A stretch of 64,000 nt of DNA from Zasmidium citrigriseum (Eukaryota > Ascomycota > Dothideomycetes > Mycosphaerellales > Mycosphaerellaceae). Shown here one piece after another: positions 44,314-53,525 of this stretch. Position numbers and translations under genes: made by a program. The stretch is taken from contig NHNW01000064.1 in assembly GCA_002786025.1 (NCBI GenBank), positions 124,001-188,000 of the forward strand, written 5' to 3'. The notes below the pieces were generated by a model. That model was not told where the DNA came from. It worked only from the letters and a program-made list of their open reading frames with translations, and ran no database searches. How positions within the stretch are numbered: the stretch's first letter is position 1; every line of letters begins with the position of its first letter.

Positions 44314-45120
44314 GGTGAGTTTGATGAGGGCGTTGGAATAGTGCGGTGTCATGCTGCTGGTGGTGAGACATCTTATACTGGCATCTTCGGATTAATGGAC
44401 GGTGATATTGTGTGGCAAGCCGACGTCGATGGTCGGGCGAAGTCGACGGAGTCCGTTGCAGGACGTTGTGAAAGAATTTGGGTCGGTCAACGGTTGAACC
44501 ACAAGGCTGACCTGTAGTCAACAGTTGCAATTCGCAGTAACTTCAGGATCGTCGGGTCTACGAAACACACAAGAGGCAGCAATTGATCGATCGTAGCCGA
44601 TAGTTGCGAAGAGACTGATCTGGGACGTGACATGTTATGCAGTCGCTGCTTTCTTGGTTGGAAGAAGAGTTGTGAGACGAGGCTGGAAAGCCGAACTGTT
44701 CCGAAGCCGATACCCATGGAATGCTGGTACCGACAACGGCTTTCCAAACATTGACGAAGTCCCGAGATCAGCGCTCGCACTATTCGTTTGACTTATGACT
44801 GGTTCCATGAGGAGGCTAGGAGTAATGCTGGAGAGGACCGATGCCAGCCTCGTACTGGATTTCCTGGAAACAATCACATGCGCGACCGCGACGTATGTCG
44901 TGAGAAGATGAGGTTACATTATTATCGACGACGAGGCTGGCAGGTAATGTGAAAATGAAAGGTAGCTTGGTCGAGTTGCAATTCCCAAAGTGCATCGTCG
45001 CTAATCTACGCCAGCACCAGTGCAACCCTGTGTAATGCTGCAAGCCAGCTGAAGTCTTGACTTTCCATGCCATGCCAAACGCCTGCACACATTTGAATCA
45101 TGAGAGTCCGCACTTTCGTC
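44314..45120. other. Intergenic, CAP promoter
   Basis: Contains the CAP gene promoter with a minus-strand TATA box (44377–44371). Nothing else supported. Confidence 0.5.
44371..44377 (-). promoter_or_regulatory. TATA box of the CAP gene
   Basis: TATAAGA on the minus strand, 58 nt upstream of the chosen CAP start. Confidence 0.45.
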
Positions 45121-45408
45121 CTACTTTACTTCCTCGGCTTCGCCATCACCGCGGCGATCGTCACCCTCTCTGTCGTCTTCTTCCTTGCCGTCTTGTTCTT
45201 CCTGCTCGACTTTTTCTGCAGCGTACTCTTTACCCCAGCGCTCACGCGCCTCGGCTGAGGATACTGGCTTGGGAGTCATGTCACGCTCTTCCTGCTCGTC
45301 GTCGGACTCGTCGTCGTCGCACTCGAAAGCCGCAGCGACTGCCTCAAAGAGGATGTCGCCGAGCTCCTCGATCTCCAGTGCGTCGTCGTTGTTGGACGAG
45401 GAAGACAT
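45121..45408 (-). CDS. Small acidic protein (95 aa)
   Basis: ATG at 45408, single coding exon. Ser/Asn head (MSSSSNNDDALEIEE), a short helix (LGDILFEAVAAAFEC), then strongly acidic, mixed-charge sequence (CDDDESDDEQEERD..RERWGKEYAAEKVEQEEQD). No domain recognised; the composition suits a disordered nuclear or chaperone-like protein. A well-formed intron (45487–45437) lies just upstream and would sit in its 5' UTR. A competing frame starting at 45745 reads through that intron into a different frame across this gene, so the coding frame is uncertain. Confidence 0.45.
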   Translation of the reverse strand: MSSSSNNDDALEIEELGDILFEAVAAAFECDDDESDDEQEERDMTPKPVSSAEARERWGKEYAAEKVEQEEQDGKEEDDREGDDRRGDGEAEEVK

Positions 45409-45436
45409 GATTGGTCCCGAATTTCGAGTTGCTGAT

Positions 45437-45487
45437 CTGCGAGCTGTTAGTCAGGCGGTGCGCCCTGGGCTTGAGCGGGAGACTTAC
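45437..45487 (-). other. Probable spliceosomal intron (51 nt)
   Basis: GTAAGT donor, CTGACTAAC branch site and CGCAG acceptor on the minus strand. The length is typical for this window. It is either a 5'-UTR intron of the acidic gene or part of an upstream-starting gene (ATG 45745). Confidence 0.6.
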
Positions 45488-48309
45488 TAGGTTCTGGATG
45501 TCTGTACGGTTTGGAGAGTACGGCAGCCAAGGTGTATGATGTAAGATTTGCAAAACTGCCCGTGTATAGTCCAGGTAGGACGGAATTCCAATCCTCATAG
45601 AAGAGGAGAATGCGAAGGCGTCGTGCATTGTAGGTCGTGTGAAGGGCTGGCTCGAATCACTTGCGTTGGTGAACTTAGCACGGAGAGCAGCTGGCGACGG
45701 TAAATGCTGGAGCAACGTTGCAGGACATAGGTATGTCTCGCTCATCTAGGTATGCCTGAATCGTTGCCGCAATCTTGAGAAGGAAGCATATATGGAGCGA
45801 ATATCGTTGTATACGTCGACTCGTGGGTTTCGTTGAACATGCCGAGGCGCTATCGAGACGAGAGACGAAGAAGAGGACCTGGATCAAATATGCTCGTGGA
45901 CGTTGTGCCCAAGCATGCATCATCAAAGGTCAAATGAGACATCATCGGTATGCAAGTCATGTCGCCTCCAGATCCACATGCGAGACATGCGTCTTGCCAA
46001 AACAATGGGCATTCAAACGACGGGGCGGCGTGTCGAGAGTGTTCATGCGATTTCTGAGGTGGAGGATGGCCGAAGACTATCCTCGCTGGATCTCTTCTGG
46101 AGTCCTCCCCACCAGCACTATAGACAGCGTAACCAGAAGCGCTCATGCCACACAGCCGTGTGATGCACGCAAGGAAGAGGTGTTCCAGGAACGTATCCAT
46201 CTAGACGAGCCTTCGAGCCATAGCACCTTTCAAAGCAAGGCGCGAACGGTGGCAGCGGTGGGGCTTGAGCTGCAATATCATGGAGACTCTGCATGCATTC
46301 ATCTCGGGCCATCGTCGAATCCGCAGGGTAGCGAGAGCCACCTTGGAACTGTACCTTACGCTCAGGCTCGGCTGGCTCTATGTGTAGCTCAGCTGCTGCA
46401 TGGTCGCCGCCAGGTGTGTCCTGAAGGTCTGATAGGCTCGCAGGTCAAGCGCTGAGCTGAGCTGAGCGCCGTAAATGGGTATGCTGACCGTACCTGGTCA
46501 CAATGAGGGATGACGGGACTTGGCGATCGAGGAGTCCAGACCAGAGCCGCTTTCTGCGTCCCGGTGGTCGTGATGTCGATACTTCCAGCAGGCGAGGTCG
46601 AACTCGGTGGCCCGGGATTCTCGTGTGCTGGCCCTGAAATGCTCTTCACCTTTCCGTTAATCAGATGTACCTCCTTCGCTGCTCTTCCCTGCTCTTCCTT
46701 GCGCTTCTCTGCGGTTCTCGCTGCGTGGAAATGATTCTTCGAAATCTGGAAGCTCGTCAAGTGTGGTGCCGGAGATGCTGGACGTGGCGGCAACGTGAGA
46801 GTTGGTGATGTCGGCGAGGAGGTAGACGGGATAGAGCGAGATCGTCAGAAAGACGTGAAAGGGTCGCGTGGGAACTTCACGATGGTCCTTGCGCGAGTGT
46901 TAGTATCTCAGCGTCGCGTCTGAAGTCCTGGCCGGTGATGGAGAAGTGTGGAGAGAAGATGACAATTTCGACGACGACCGCACAAAGAGAACATCTTCAT
47001 TCAATTGCAATGTATGTACAGCTATCCTCTGTCCTCTCTTCTCAAAACATGTAACCCTCAGCAAACTCGGCTCGCCCTCGTACGATTTGCAGCAACCTCG
47101 AGACAAGCGCAGGCGGGACTCTTGGGATCTCAAATGTTAGCTTAGGTGGGATCCACGGTCCAACATTCTTCTTAAACGAGTCAGACTTGCCCGCCGCTGT
47201 GGAGGTGGTGAAGCGGTGGGCGTGGGTGGTCGGCTCGTTTGGGGAGGGAACAGGAGGAAGTTGGGGTGAGGAGGGATTTTGATGTTGCTGTGGGCGACGC
47301 GGGAGGGGCCGTGGTCAGGGATTGAGTGGTGCGGAGGCGTTTAGATGGAAGGAGCGAACAGTATCAGGTATATACAGAATCTGCACGATCGTGATGGAGT
47401 ACGAGCGATTGATGCGAGGCTGAGTTGAACACTGTATTGTGTTTCTATGTAAGAAATGTAGCCTCACCTCCCCAGCCCCGTCCACTTCGTCGAACGGCGC
47501 AAAAGAAAGCATCAGGCAGCGGCAAAAGGTAAGTGGCTCCAAGTGCACAGGACCAAGTATTCATCTGGCGCCGCGACATCAATCTTCAACAAGCAAGCCT
47601 GCACATCGCCATAGAGGTGGTGAGACGACGCGCTTAACCCAACCGCAGTGCAGCTTTTGGTGGCTTGTTGTGTGCACTTGGACGATGTGGAAGGAAGACG
47701 GAGGAAGCTGGACGGTGAGGGCGGTTTTGATGCTGCCTGTCGGAGTGGGACGGGCCGGGATGGATGAGGAAGGTGCGGCGTGGCGATGGGTTTTGGCAGA
47801 TGATGGTCAGGATCTTGGGTCACGACGAGCACCAACGACGATCAGCATTCTCTGTCACCACCATCACGACTCTACCGACCATCAAGCCATGTATGTCCCA
47901 CAAATGCGAAGAAGGAGCGGGTTGGACTCCACCGGCTTCCACAAGACGATATTCTTTTGGAACGAGCAAACGATCCCAAATCGACGAAAGAAGATTCTTG
48001 TTTTTCAATATTCAATAGCAAGTCATGCAACACGACCGTTGCACGCGCCTCGAAGAGCACTTGCCACTGCTTACGGTTTTGCGGAAGATGAAGCCAAAGC
48101 CGGAGTTGAAGAGACTGAAAAAGAGATGGAGAACAGATTTGGGAAGAGACTGGAGAAGAGATTTTGAAAAAGTTGTTCTGGTGTCACATTTGGATTTAGA
48201 TTCGGTCTACGAAACACTCTCTGCTTCGAGGGACGACGATTCCTGATCGCCTTCCCGCCCAAATCGAGACCTAGCCGCCCGCACGAACGCCGACATATCT
48301 CAACGACAT
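45488..48309. other. Long intergenic stretch, no gene supported
   Basis: Several open frames on both strands (minus 45745 upstream frame, minus about 46850–46494 Ser/Pro-rich frame ending at a donor-like site, plus 47439–48167). None could be assembled into a recognisable gene. Short GCTGA repeats occur at 46451–46466. Confidence 0.35.
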
Positions 48310-48600
48310 CTACTGCTCATCATCACCATCCGACGATGTTGCGATCACATACGATACCCAGGACCGCTTTTCTCCCGCCGATGTCTTTCCTGGCTTCGAA
48401 TGTTTGGAGACTTGCAGATACCGCTTCGACACATGATGGAGCGTGCTCTTCTGGTAGATGGGCTGGGAGCTGTTGGTACGAGGCATCAGCGAAGCGGTGG
48501 AGGGGCTGGAGCAGTTGGTGGAACTGGAGGATTTGTTAAAGGGGGCGGCAGTGATCGTGGTGCCCGCAGCGAAGATCGTGAAGAGGGTGGTGAGATGCAT
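48310..48600 (-). CDS. Small secreted protein with dibasic sites and Tyr-Val-Ile tail (96 aa)
   Basis: Single exon, ATG at 48600. A signal peptide (MHLTTLFTIFAAGTTITAAP) is followed by a Ser/Thr-rich pro-region, then two Lys-Arg sites (HHVSKRYLQ and GEKRSWVSYV). The peptide released after the second Lys-Arg would be about 18 residues long, containing S-Y-V-I-A and ending in an acidic tail. The pattern of signal peptide, pro-region and KR-bounded short peptide fits a Kex2-processed secreted peptide. The Y-V-I core recalls phomopsin-type precursors and the gene lies 3.5 kb from a UstYa gene, but with one copy and no paralogue this is speculative. Confidence 0.45.
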   Translation of the reverse strand: MHLTTLFTIFAAGTTITAAPFNKSSSSTNCSSPSTASLMPRTNSSQPIYQKSTLHHVSKRYLQVSKHSKPGKTSAGEKRSWVSYVIATSSDGDDEQ

Positions 48601-49204
48601 GATGTTGGTTTGTTGCGTTGTGAGGTTTCACAGTTCAGGAAGCCGAACACAGTACCAGTCTGTGTTGAGATTCTTGCGACTGTGAAGGTTCAGGAGACTG
48701 CAATGGGTAAGTACGAGGAGCAGATTGAATCCAGAGCAGGATGTGTTGGATATATCTTGGCGGCCTGGCATGCCGGGCATGATGGTTGAGACAAAGAGCA
48801 TTGTGTCGTGAAAGGAGTGAGGTATGCTGGTGCATTGTTCGAATAAAGCGAAGGGGGCGGGCGAGAGGGGGACAAAGAAGGATCGTGAAGCTGAGAGGTA
48901 TAATTGAGCCTCCACCTTCGTCGTTCGATATCATCGCAGCATAACAGAAGGCGACAGCAAGAATGATGGAAAGGAGAACTAGGTTATTCTAGTATGGATC
49001 TTGTCCTTGAGAGGGAATGAAGACATATCAAACATCACCAACAGGCCTATTCTTAGGCCCATCAACTCTTTACTCCCCCCACAGCCCATATCCTATCTCC
49101 CATCCCAAGTCTCCCAACCGCATAAACTCCCGCCTCGTCGCTTTCACCGCTATCACCCTTTACCACTGCAGCCCAACTTCACTTACATACCCCCGTCGCT
49201 AACT
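48601..49204. other. Intergenic
   Basis: Upstream of the small secreted ORF. Short frames only; pyrimidine-rich around 49060–49200. Confidence 0.4.
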
Positions 49205-49371
49205 ATCTCCATCATCAAATCAGAACAGCGCTTCACTTCCACGTGAAACAAGCGCCTGTGGTCTATGCCACTCTCAGGTAACTGTCAACTCTCTTTCTTT
49301 CATTTTGGCGGCGGCGGTGGCACCGGCGAGCGGAGCAGCGAGTTCGATTCTCGCGCGAGGACTTCTTTTTT
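49205..49371 (+). repeat. tRNA-derived element, copy 2 (tRNA-like relic)
   Basis: Contains a perfect 5-bp T-stem hairpin (GCGAG–TTCGATT–CTCGC, 49338–49354) and a T6 terminator (49366–49371). Upstream, blocks CATCAAATCA, AGGTAACT, a CTTTCTTT tract and GGCGAGCGG occur in the same order as in the element at 9295–9130. No matching acceptor or A box is evident, so this copy is more decayed at its 5' side. Confidence 0.45.
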
Positions 49372-49769
49372 GGTCTTTCGTTTGATCTTTTGAAGATGGA
49401 GTGAGGTGAAGCGATTACTGGAGCTGGAGTTGCCTGGACGAGGAGACGATATCGTTTTGCAGTTCGGTGCAAATGCTTTGCGGCGGTTGGAACGTGGACG
49501 GCAACGTTCTGTCCTCTCGTTGAGTGAGAGCGCCACCAAGCTTACAGGCCTTTGCTTCGGTGCTGCGGGAATACATTCATACGTGAGATGGTCCGTTCTC
49601 AACGGACCAAGGTGCCATCCATCAGCGAGCGTCGGACGTCAAGGAGTTGTCAATGCGATTTATGTTACGATATGTATACCCAACTCCAGTGGAAACACGC
49701 TGTCTGATTTATCGCCATGCAACATACGAAAAAAACCATCCAATTCCTCCTTCTGCCTCCCACCCTCAA
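49372..49769. other. Intergenic
   Basis: Downstream of the tRNA-like element and of the RS-rich gene's 3' end. No gene supported. Confidence 0.45.
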
Positions 49770-50762
49770 TCAACCCGCAGTAGCAAACCTCCTCGCCCTC
49801 TCCTCCCTCCCCGTCTTCTCCACCTCCGGCCGATTCCACTCCTCCTGCTCCTTAACACTATTCTTCCCATGCTCCGTATGCCGCGCCACCCTCTTCAAAA
49901 AGTCAATCGCATAAAACCCCGTCATCGCCGCCTCCGCATACGGCATCTTCCCACTCGCCTGGTTCCGCCCATTCCTCAGAGCCCCAATCGCCACGCCCAC
50001 AGTCGCTGCCAATGCTACGCGCTTGCCCTTTTGGCCTGTCCACGGCCCAGGTTCCATGCGGCACCGCACGACTTCGACGCCGCCGGCCCAGGCGGCGGAT
50101 TTGAGCGCTTTGAGGGCGGTGTAGCCTTCGGAGGGGCGGTTGGGGTCGTCTTGGGGGCGGGTGTTGGGGTCGGGGCCGTTGTTTTTGCCGTTGCCGCCGC
50201 GGGTTGAGCGAGACCGCGACCGACTGTTGCTCTTGCTTCTACGGCGGTGGCGGCGGGAGTCTCTTGAGCGGGAGGAGCTGGCGCTGCGGCTTCTTCTATC
50301 GCTGCGACCTCGTCGATTGTCTTGTCGGGATCTGCGGTCGTCTTCTACACGGGACTTGCGGTCGTCGTAGCCGTTGGCTGGGGCAGGCGCTTCGTCGTCT
50401 TCGTAGCGTTGTTTGCCGTGGTATTCGGTGAGGGGCAGGCGGCTGGGCTCGTAGCGGTGGTCTTCCCAGTGGTCGTCAGTGCCGTTGCGACGGCGACGTC
50501 TCACTCGCTCGTAGACTTCAGAGTATCGTCTCTCTCGCGGGTCTCGATCTGATCCATCTCTTGAGTCGTATGAATTGGAGTTGTCGTTGTTGTAGTACAC
50601 AGCATCCTGATACGGGACGTAGTCGCTCTTCCTCGGCTTCCCATTCAACGCAGCGACATTCGAGCGAGGAGATGCATCATCCGGCGGCGGGCTTCGAAGT
50701 TGCGGCTGCTGCTGCTTGCCATAGTCGGGATAATTCCAATGATCATTCCCGCGGTGGTTCAT
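49770..50762 (-). CDS. RS-rich protein (DUF3824-like; 330 aa)
   Basis: Single exon. The N-terminal half is polar and disordered (NDHWNYPDYGKQQQPQL, then DAVYYNNDNSNSYDSRD). A dense Arg/Ser/Asp tract (about 120–200) follows, e.g. SDRRSRSASSSRSRDSRRHR. The C-terminal ~110 residues are ordered: GYTALKALKSAAWAGGVEV, RVALAATVGVAIGALRNGR, MPYAEAAMTGFYAIDFLKRV. This layout resembles fungal DUF3824/RS-rich proteins. The glycine-zipper-like helix may associate with membrane. Start at 50762 (MNHRGND) preferred; 50795 (MVDELFEIAYE) is in frame. Function unknown. Confidence 0.72.
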   Translation of the reverse strand: MNHRGNDHWNYPDYGKQQQPQLRSPPPDDASPRSNVAALNGKPRKSDYVPYQDAVYYNNDNSNSYDSRDGSDRDPRERRYSEVYERVRRRRRNGTDDHWEDHRYEPSRLPLTEYHGKQRYEDDEAPAPANGYDDRKSRVEDDRRSRQDNRRGRSDRRSRSASSSRSRDSRRHRRRSKSNSRSRSRSTRGGNGKNNGPDPNTRPQDDPNRPSEGYTALKALKSAAWAGGVEVVRCRMEPGPWTGQKGKRVALAATVGVAIGALRNGRNQASGKMPYAEAAMTGFYAIDFLKRVARHTEHGKNSVKEQEEWNRPEVEKTGREERARRFATAG

Positions 50763-52056
50763 CTCGTAGGCAATCTCGAAAAGCTCATCAACCATCAAGG
50801 TCGGCGCAGTCGTGCAGAAGAGGTGACGTTGAGAAAAGGAAAACTCTGCTGAGTCGAGCGTTGACTATAGCAGACGTCGTATAGCGCCTCATTTCCAAGT
50901 CCTTCATCGTGATCGGTCGGGATCAGGCTGGTCGTTCGTTTGAGCCGCGCATGGTTGTTTCCTTGGATGGGAACACGCCACGCCGGTGCGGTGAGCCTTC
51001 CCATCTCGTCACTTGGGCACGCGACTTATCGGCAGGTGGGCAGCCACTCGCTTCATCTGCCGGCGTGAAGAAGCAGCGGGCCGTGTGATGAGTCTGCGAG
51101 GCTGTGTTGCCCCGTGGGGAGAGCTGCCGGGGATTATGTTTGGAAGTGGGCTGTAAGGCTGGGATCATGTCTGCAGGAAGGAGCGATCGACAGGATCATG
51201 TTTGCAGGCTTGACACATCTCAAACCCGTCAAGCAGGTTTTGACACTCGGGTTCCTCGGCATCGACGGCCTGAGCGTTGGTATCGACTGGGATGGCTGGT
51301 CCGGCTTGGCGGGTTGGAGACGACATCACGCGGCTTTTGTGGCTTGACCACCAAGTGTGAAGAAGTTAGTTGAGGATGGCAGGTTTGGTCTTGAGGCTGC
51401 GGATCGAAGGTCAGCGAGAACTCGGACGATACGAGTGGGTGAGACGAGGTCGAAACTGGCCAAGATCGGTGACGTTGAGATTTGTGCCCAACGATGGCTG
51501 ATGCGACAGTGACAGATGATCAAACCGGAAACGATGTTTCATCCCCGATTCATGTTGGCGAGATCTGAATCCAGGAGCATGTCAAGATATATCCACCTGA
51601 CGAACAACGCATTCCGCCACTTTCTCTCCTGACTTTTAGTCAGACCGTCCGATGCTCCAGCAACGCAAGACATCAGGTGAAAGGTTCCAGTGGATGCAAG
51701 AAAGTTGCGACTGTGGGAGCCGGTATGCAGAGGATTGTCTCGATTGTCGAGGCTCTGCAAGCACCGCTGTCAGGCAGCGACGGCCAAGTGTCGCAGAAAC
51801 CCACCCGAGTTTCACAGCCTGTACAAGATCAAGTCGAATCGACTTCAGAGGATCATCCGATGACTTTCGACCGCTGTCAAACCCCAGGATTTGCATTCAT
51901 GGAAGCATCGCATCGTCTCGTGCTTTGAGTCTCGACGCTCGCTGGCATTGATCCTCGGCATACAGTCGCAGCTGCGTTGTGAAAGAGCGGAACGCAAGAG
52001 CGACGGGGAGCTCCAGGCAAGTCAGACCCTCTACCATTACCCAGACTCCGCCCACA
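50763..52056. other. Intergenic, no gene supported
   Basis: Promoter of the RS-rich gene and 3' flank of the UstYa gene. Short frames without motifs. Confidence 0.45.
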
Positions 52057-52932
52057 TCAGGTGTCTTTCTTATCTTCCTCTTCGATTTCTTTCATAACCC
52101 TCCAATACTCCTCTCCCCACTCCCTTCCCTTGATCCCCTCCGGCTTCGTCCAATTCAAATACATCTCCAAATCCACAGCCTCCCGATCCCTCCACTCAAC
52201 CAACTGCCTCCAATCTCGACACTCCCTCACAACCCCAAAGTCCGGAAACGGATGCTCATTATCCTCCACCCACTCATACGTGATCATCCCGCTATCCGCC
52301 GTGCAGAGGAGATGCTGCATCAGCATGTCGGTGCAGTGCTGCAGGTGGATTGTTTCGAGCGCGGGCCGCCCAGCGAGGCCAGAGTTGCCGGCAAAGGCGG
52401 CTTTACGAAGCATGTTGAGGCAGTGGACTTGGTGGAAGAAGTCGAGGGCGCCGACGTAGGCGTCTTCGCCCATGTGCCAGACGGCATCTTCGAATTTGGC
52501 CACGGTGGAGGGGTCTTTGCCCATCTTGCGAATCTGCGCTGCTGTGAGGGGAATGGTGCGGATGTGTTCGAAGGAGTCCCAGGCTGCTCCTGCAACTGGG
52601 TCGGAGGGGAGGCCGCGCCAGGGCGAGGGATCGGGGCCTGGGAGGAGGGTGCCGTTGAATTTTGTGGGTTGCAGGCGGATGGTTGTGTCTTCGAGGAAAG
52701 GGGAGTAGATCGAGGTGAGTCGGATTGCGTCTTGGATCGAGATTTTATGGGTGAAGGATATGGCGAGCATTGACAGGGAGACTAGGAAGAGGAAGATGTT
52801 CGCGATGATTGCGGCTGTCCATCCGCCCCAACGTCTTCTTGAGCGCTCGTCGATTGGTCTTGCTGGACCGCCGAGCAAGGCTTCTGTCGATTCGTTGTCA
52901 GCAGCGCATTGGTCGTTCTTCTCGTTGCCCAT
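52057..52932 (-). CDS. UstYa-family (DUF3328) oxidase (291 aa)
   Basis: Single exon, ATG at 52932. A short cytosolic head (MGNEKNDQCAADNESTE) precedes one transmembrane helix (about 38–60, WTAAIIANIFLFLVSLSMLA). The lumenal domain then has the two H-x-x-H-C motifs that define the family: HQVHC (167–171) and HLQHC (196–200), in the usual contexts FFHQVHCLNMLR and HLQHCTDMLMQHLLC. TADSGMITYEW and the DFGVVRECRDW block follow as in UstYa/UstYb. Characterised members catalyse oxidative macrocyclisation of RiPP core peptides (ustiloxin, phomopsin, asperipin). It is divergent from the repeat precursor gene and shares its 593-nt promoter region, which points to that peptide as substrate (inference). 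Confidence 0.94.
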   Translation of the reverse strand: MGNEKNDQCAADNESTEALLGGPARPIDERSRRRWGGWTAAIIANIFLFLVSLSMLAISFTHKISIQDAIRLTSIYSPFLEDTTIRLQPTKFNGTLLPGPDPSPWRGLPSDPVAGAAWDSFEHIRTIPLTAAQIRKMGKDPSTVAKFEDAVWHMGEDAYVGALDFFHQVHCLNMLRKAAFAGNSGLAGRPALETIHLQHCTDMLMQHLLCTADSGMITYEWVEDNEHPFPDFGVVRECRDWRQLVEWRDREAVDLEMYLNWTKPEGIKGREWGEEYWRVMKEIEEEDKKDT

Positions 52933-53525
52933 TGCGAAGACCTCGAGAGAGTCGTTTTCTGCAGCGATGGTGAAGACGGCAGCCAGAGCAGACGACGATG
53001 CCAAAGCTGAAAACCAGAGAGCCCCGCTACACGATTGGTCTTCTTGCCCTGCAGATACTACCTCTTGGCAATGAACGGCTACTGAAGGCTTTTGTTGATA
53101 TAAGGCCACCAGCAAGAGTTAATGTGACCACTAAGCTTTATCCTAACCACAAGCAGCAGATATTTAAAGCTTCCACTGGATAAGGCCTCCAACTACAGCG
53201 CACTCGAAGCTTAAGGACCATCCACAGCTAGCTGCTTGCGGCAGGTGAGAGACACGGCATGCTGGATTCATCACGCCCAACATCAACCACTGGCCAGAGC
53301 GAGTTTCCATCCTTTGGACTACTCATGTCATGTAACCCGGCTATCAACACGAAGCTCTCTAGAGTGTCGTGTGACAGCCGATACGATGCTGACCTTCCCA
53401 ATGCGGATCGCGAATGGCAAGGTCGTTGGCGATTCAAATGGAGACCGCAGCTGTCGTGCGTGACAATCTCAGCATTTGACTTCTCCAAACCGCAACCTCT
53501 CTCTAAGTCAGACTCGTCGCTGAAG
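52933..53525. promoter_or_regulatory. Shared bidirectional promoter of UstYa and precursor genes
   Basis: The 593-nt gap between divergent start codons. An AT-rich patch with TATTTAAAG lies at about 53161–53169. No third gene fits. The head-to-head arrangement suggests co-regulation. Confidence 0.5.

Noticed and set aside
46451..46466. GCTGA microrepeat
   Set aside because: Only three units; not meaningful as a repeat feature.
46389..46850. Ser/Pro-rich minus-strand frame ending at a donor-like GTACGG
   Set aside because: No ATG with a credible upstream exon and no downstream exon found; could be an exon, but support is too thin.
47439..48167. A 242-codon plus-strand frame with a charged C-terminal helix
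   Set aside because: Composition resembles translated non-coding sequence for most of its length, with no recognisable domain.
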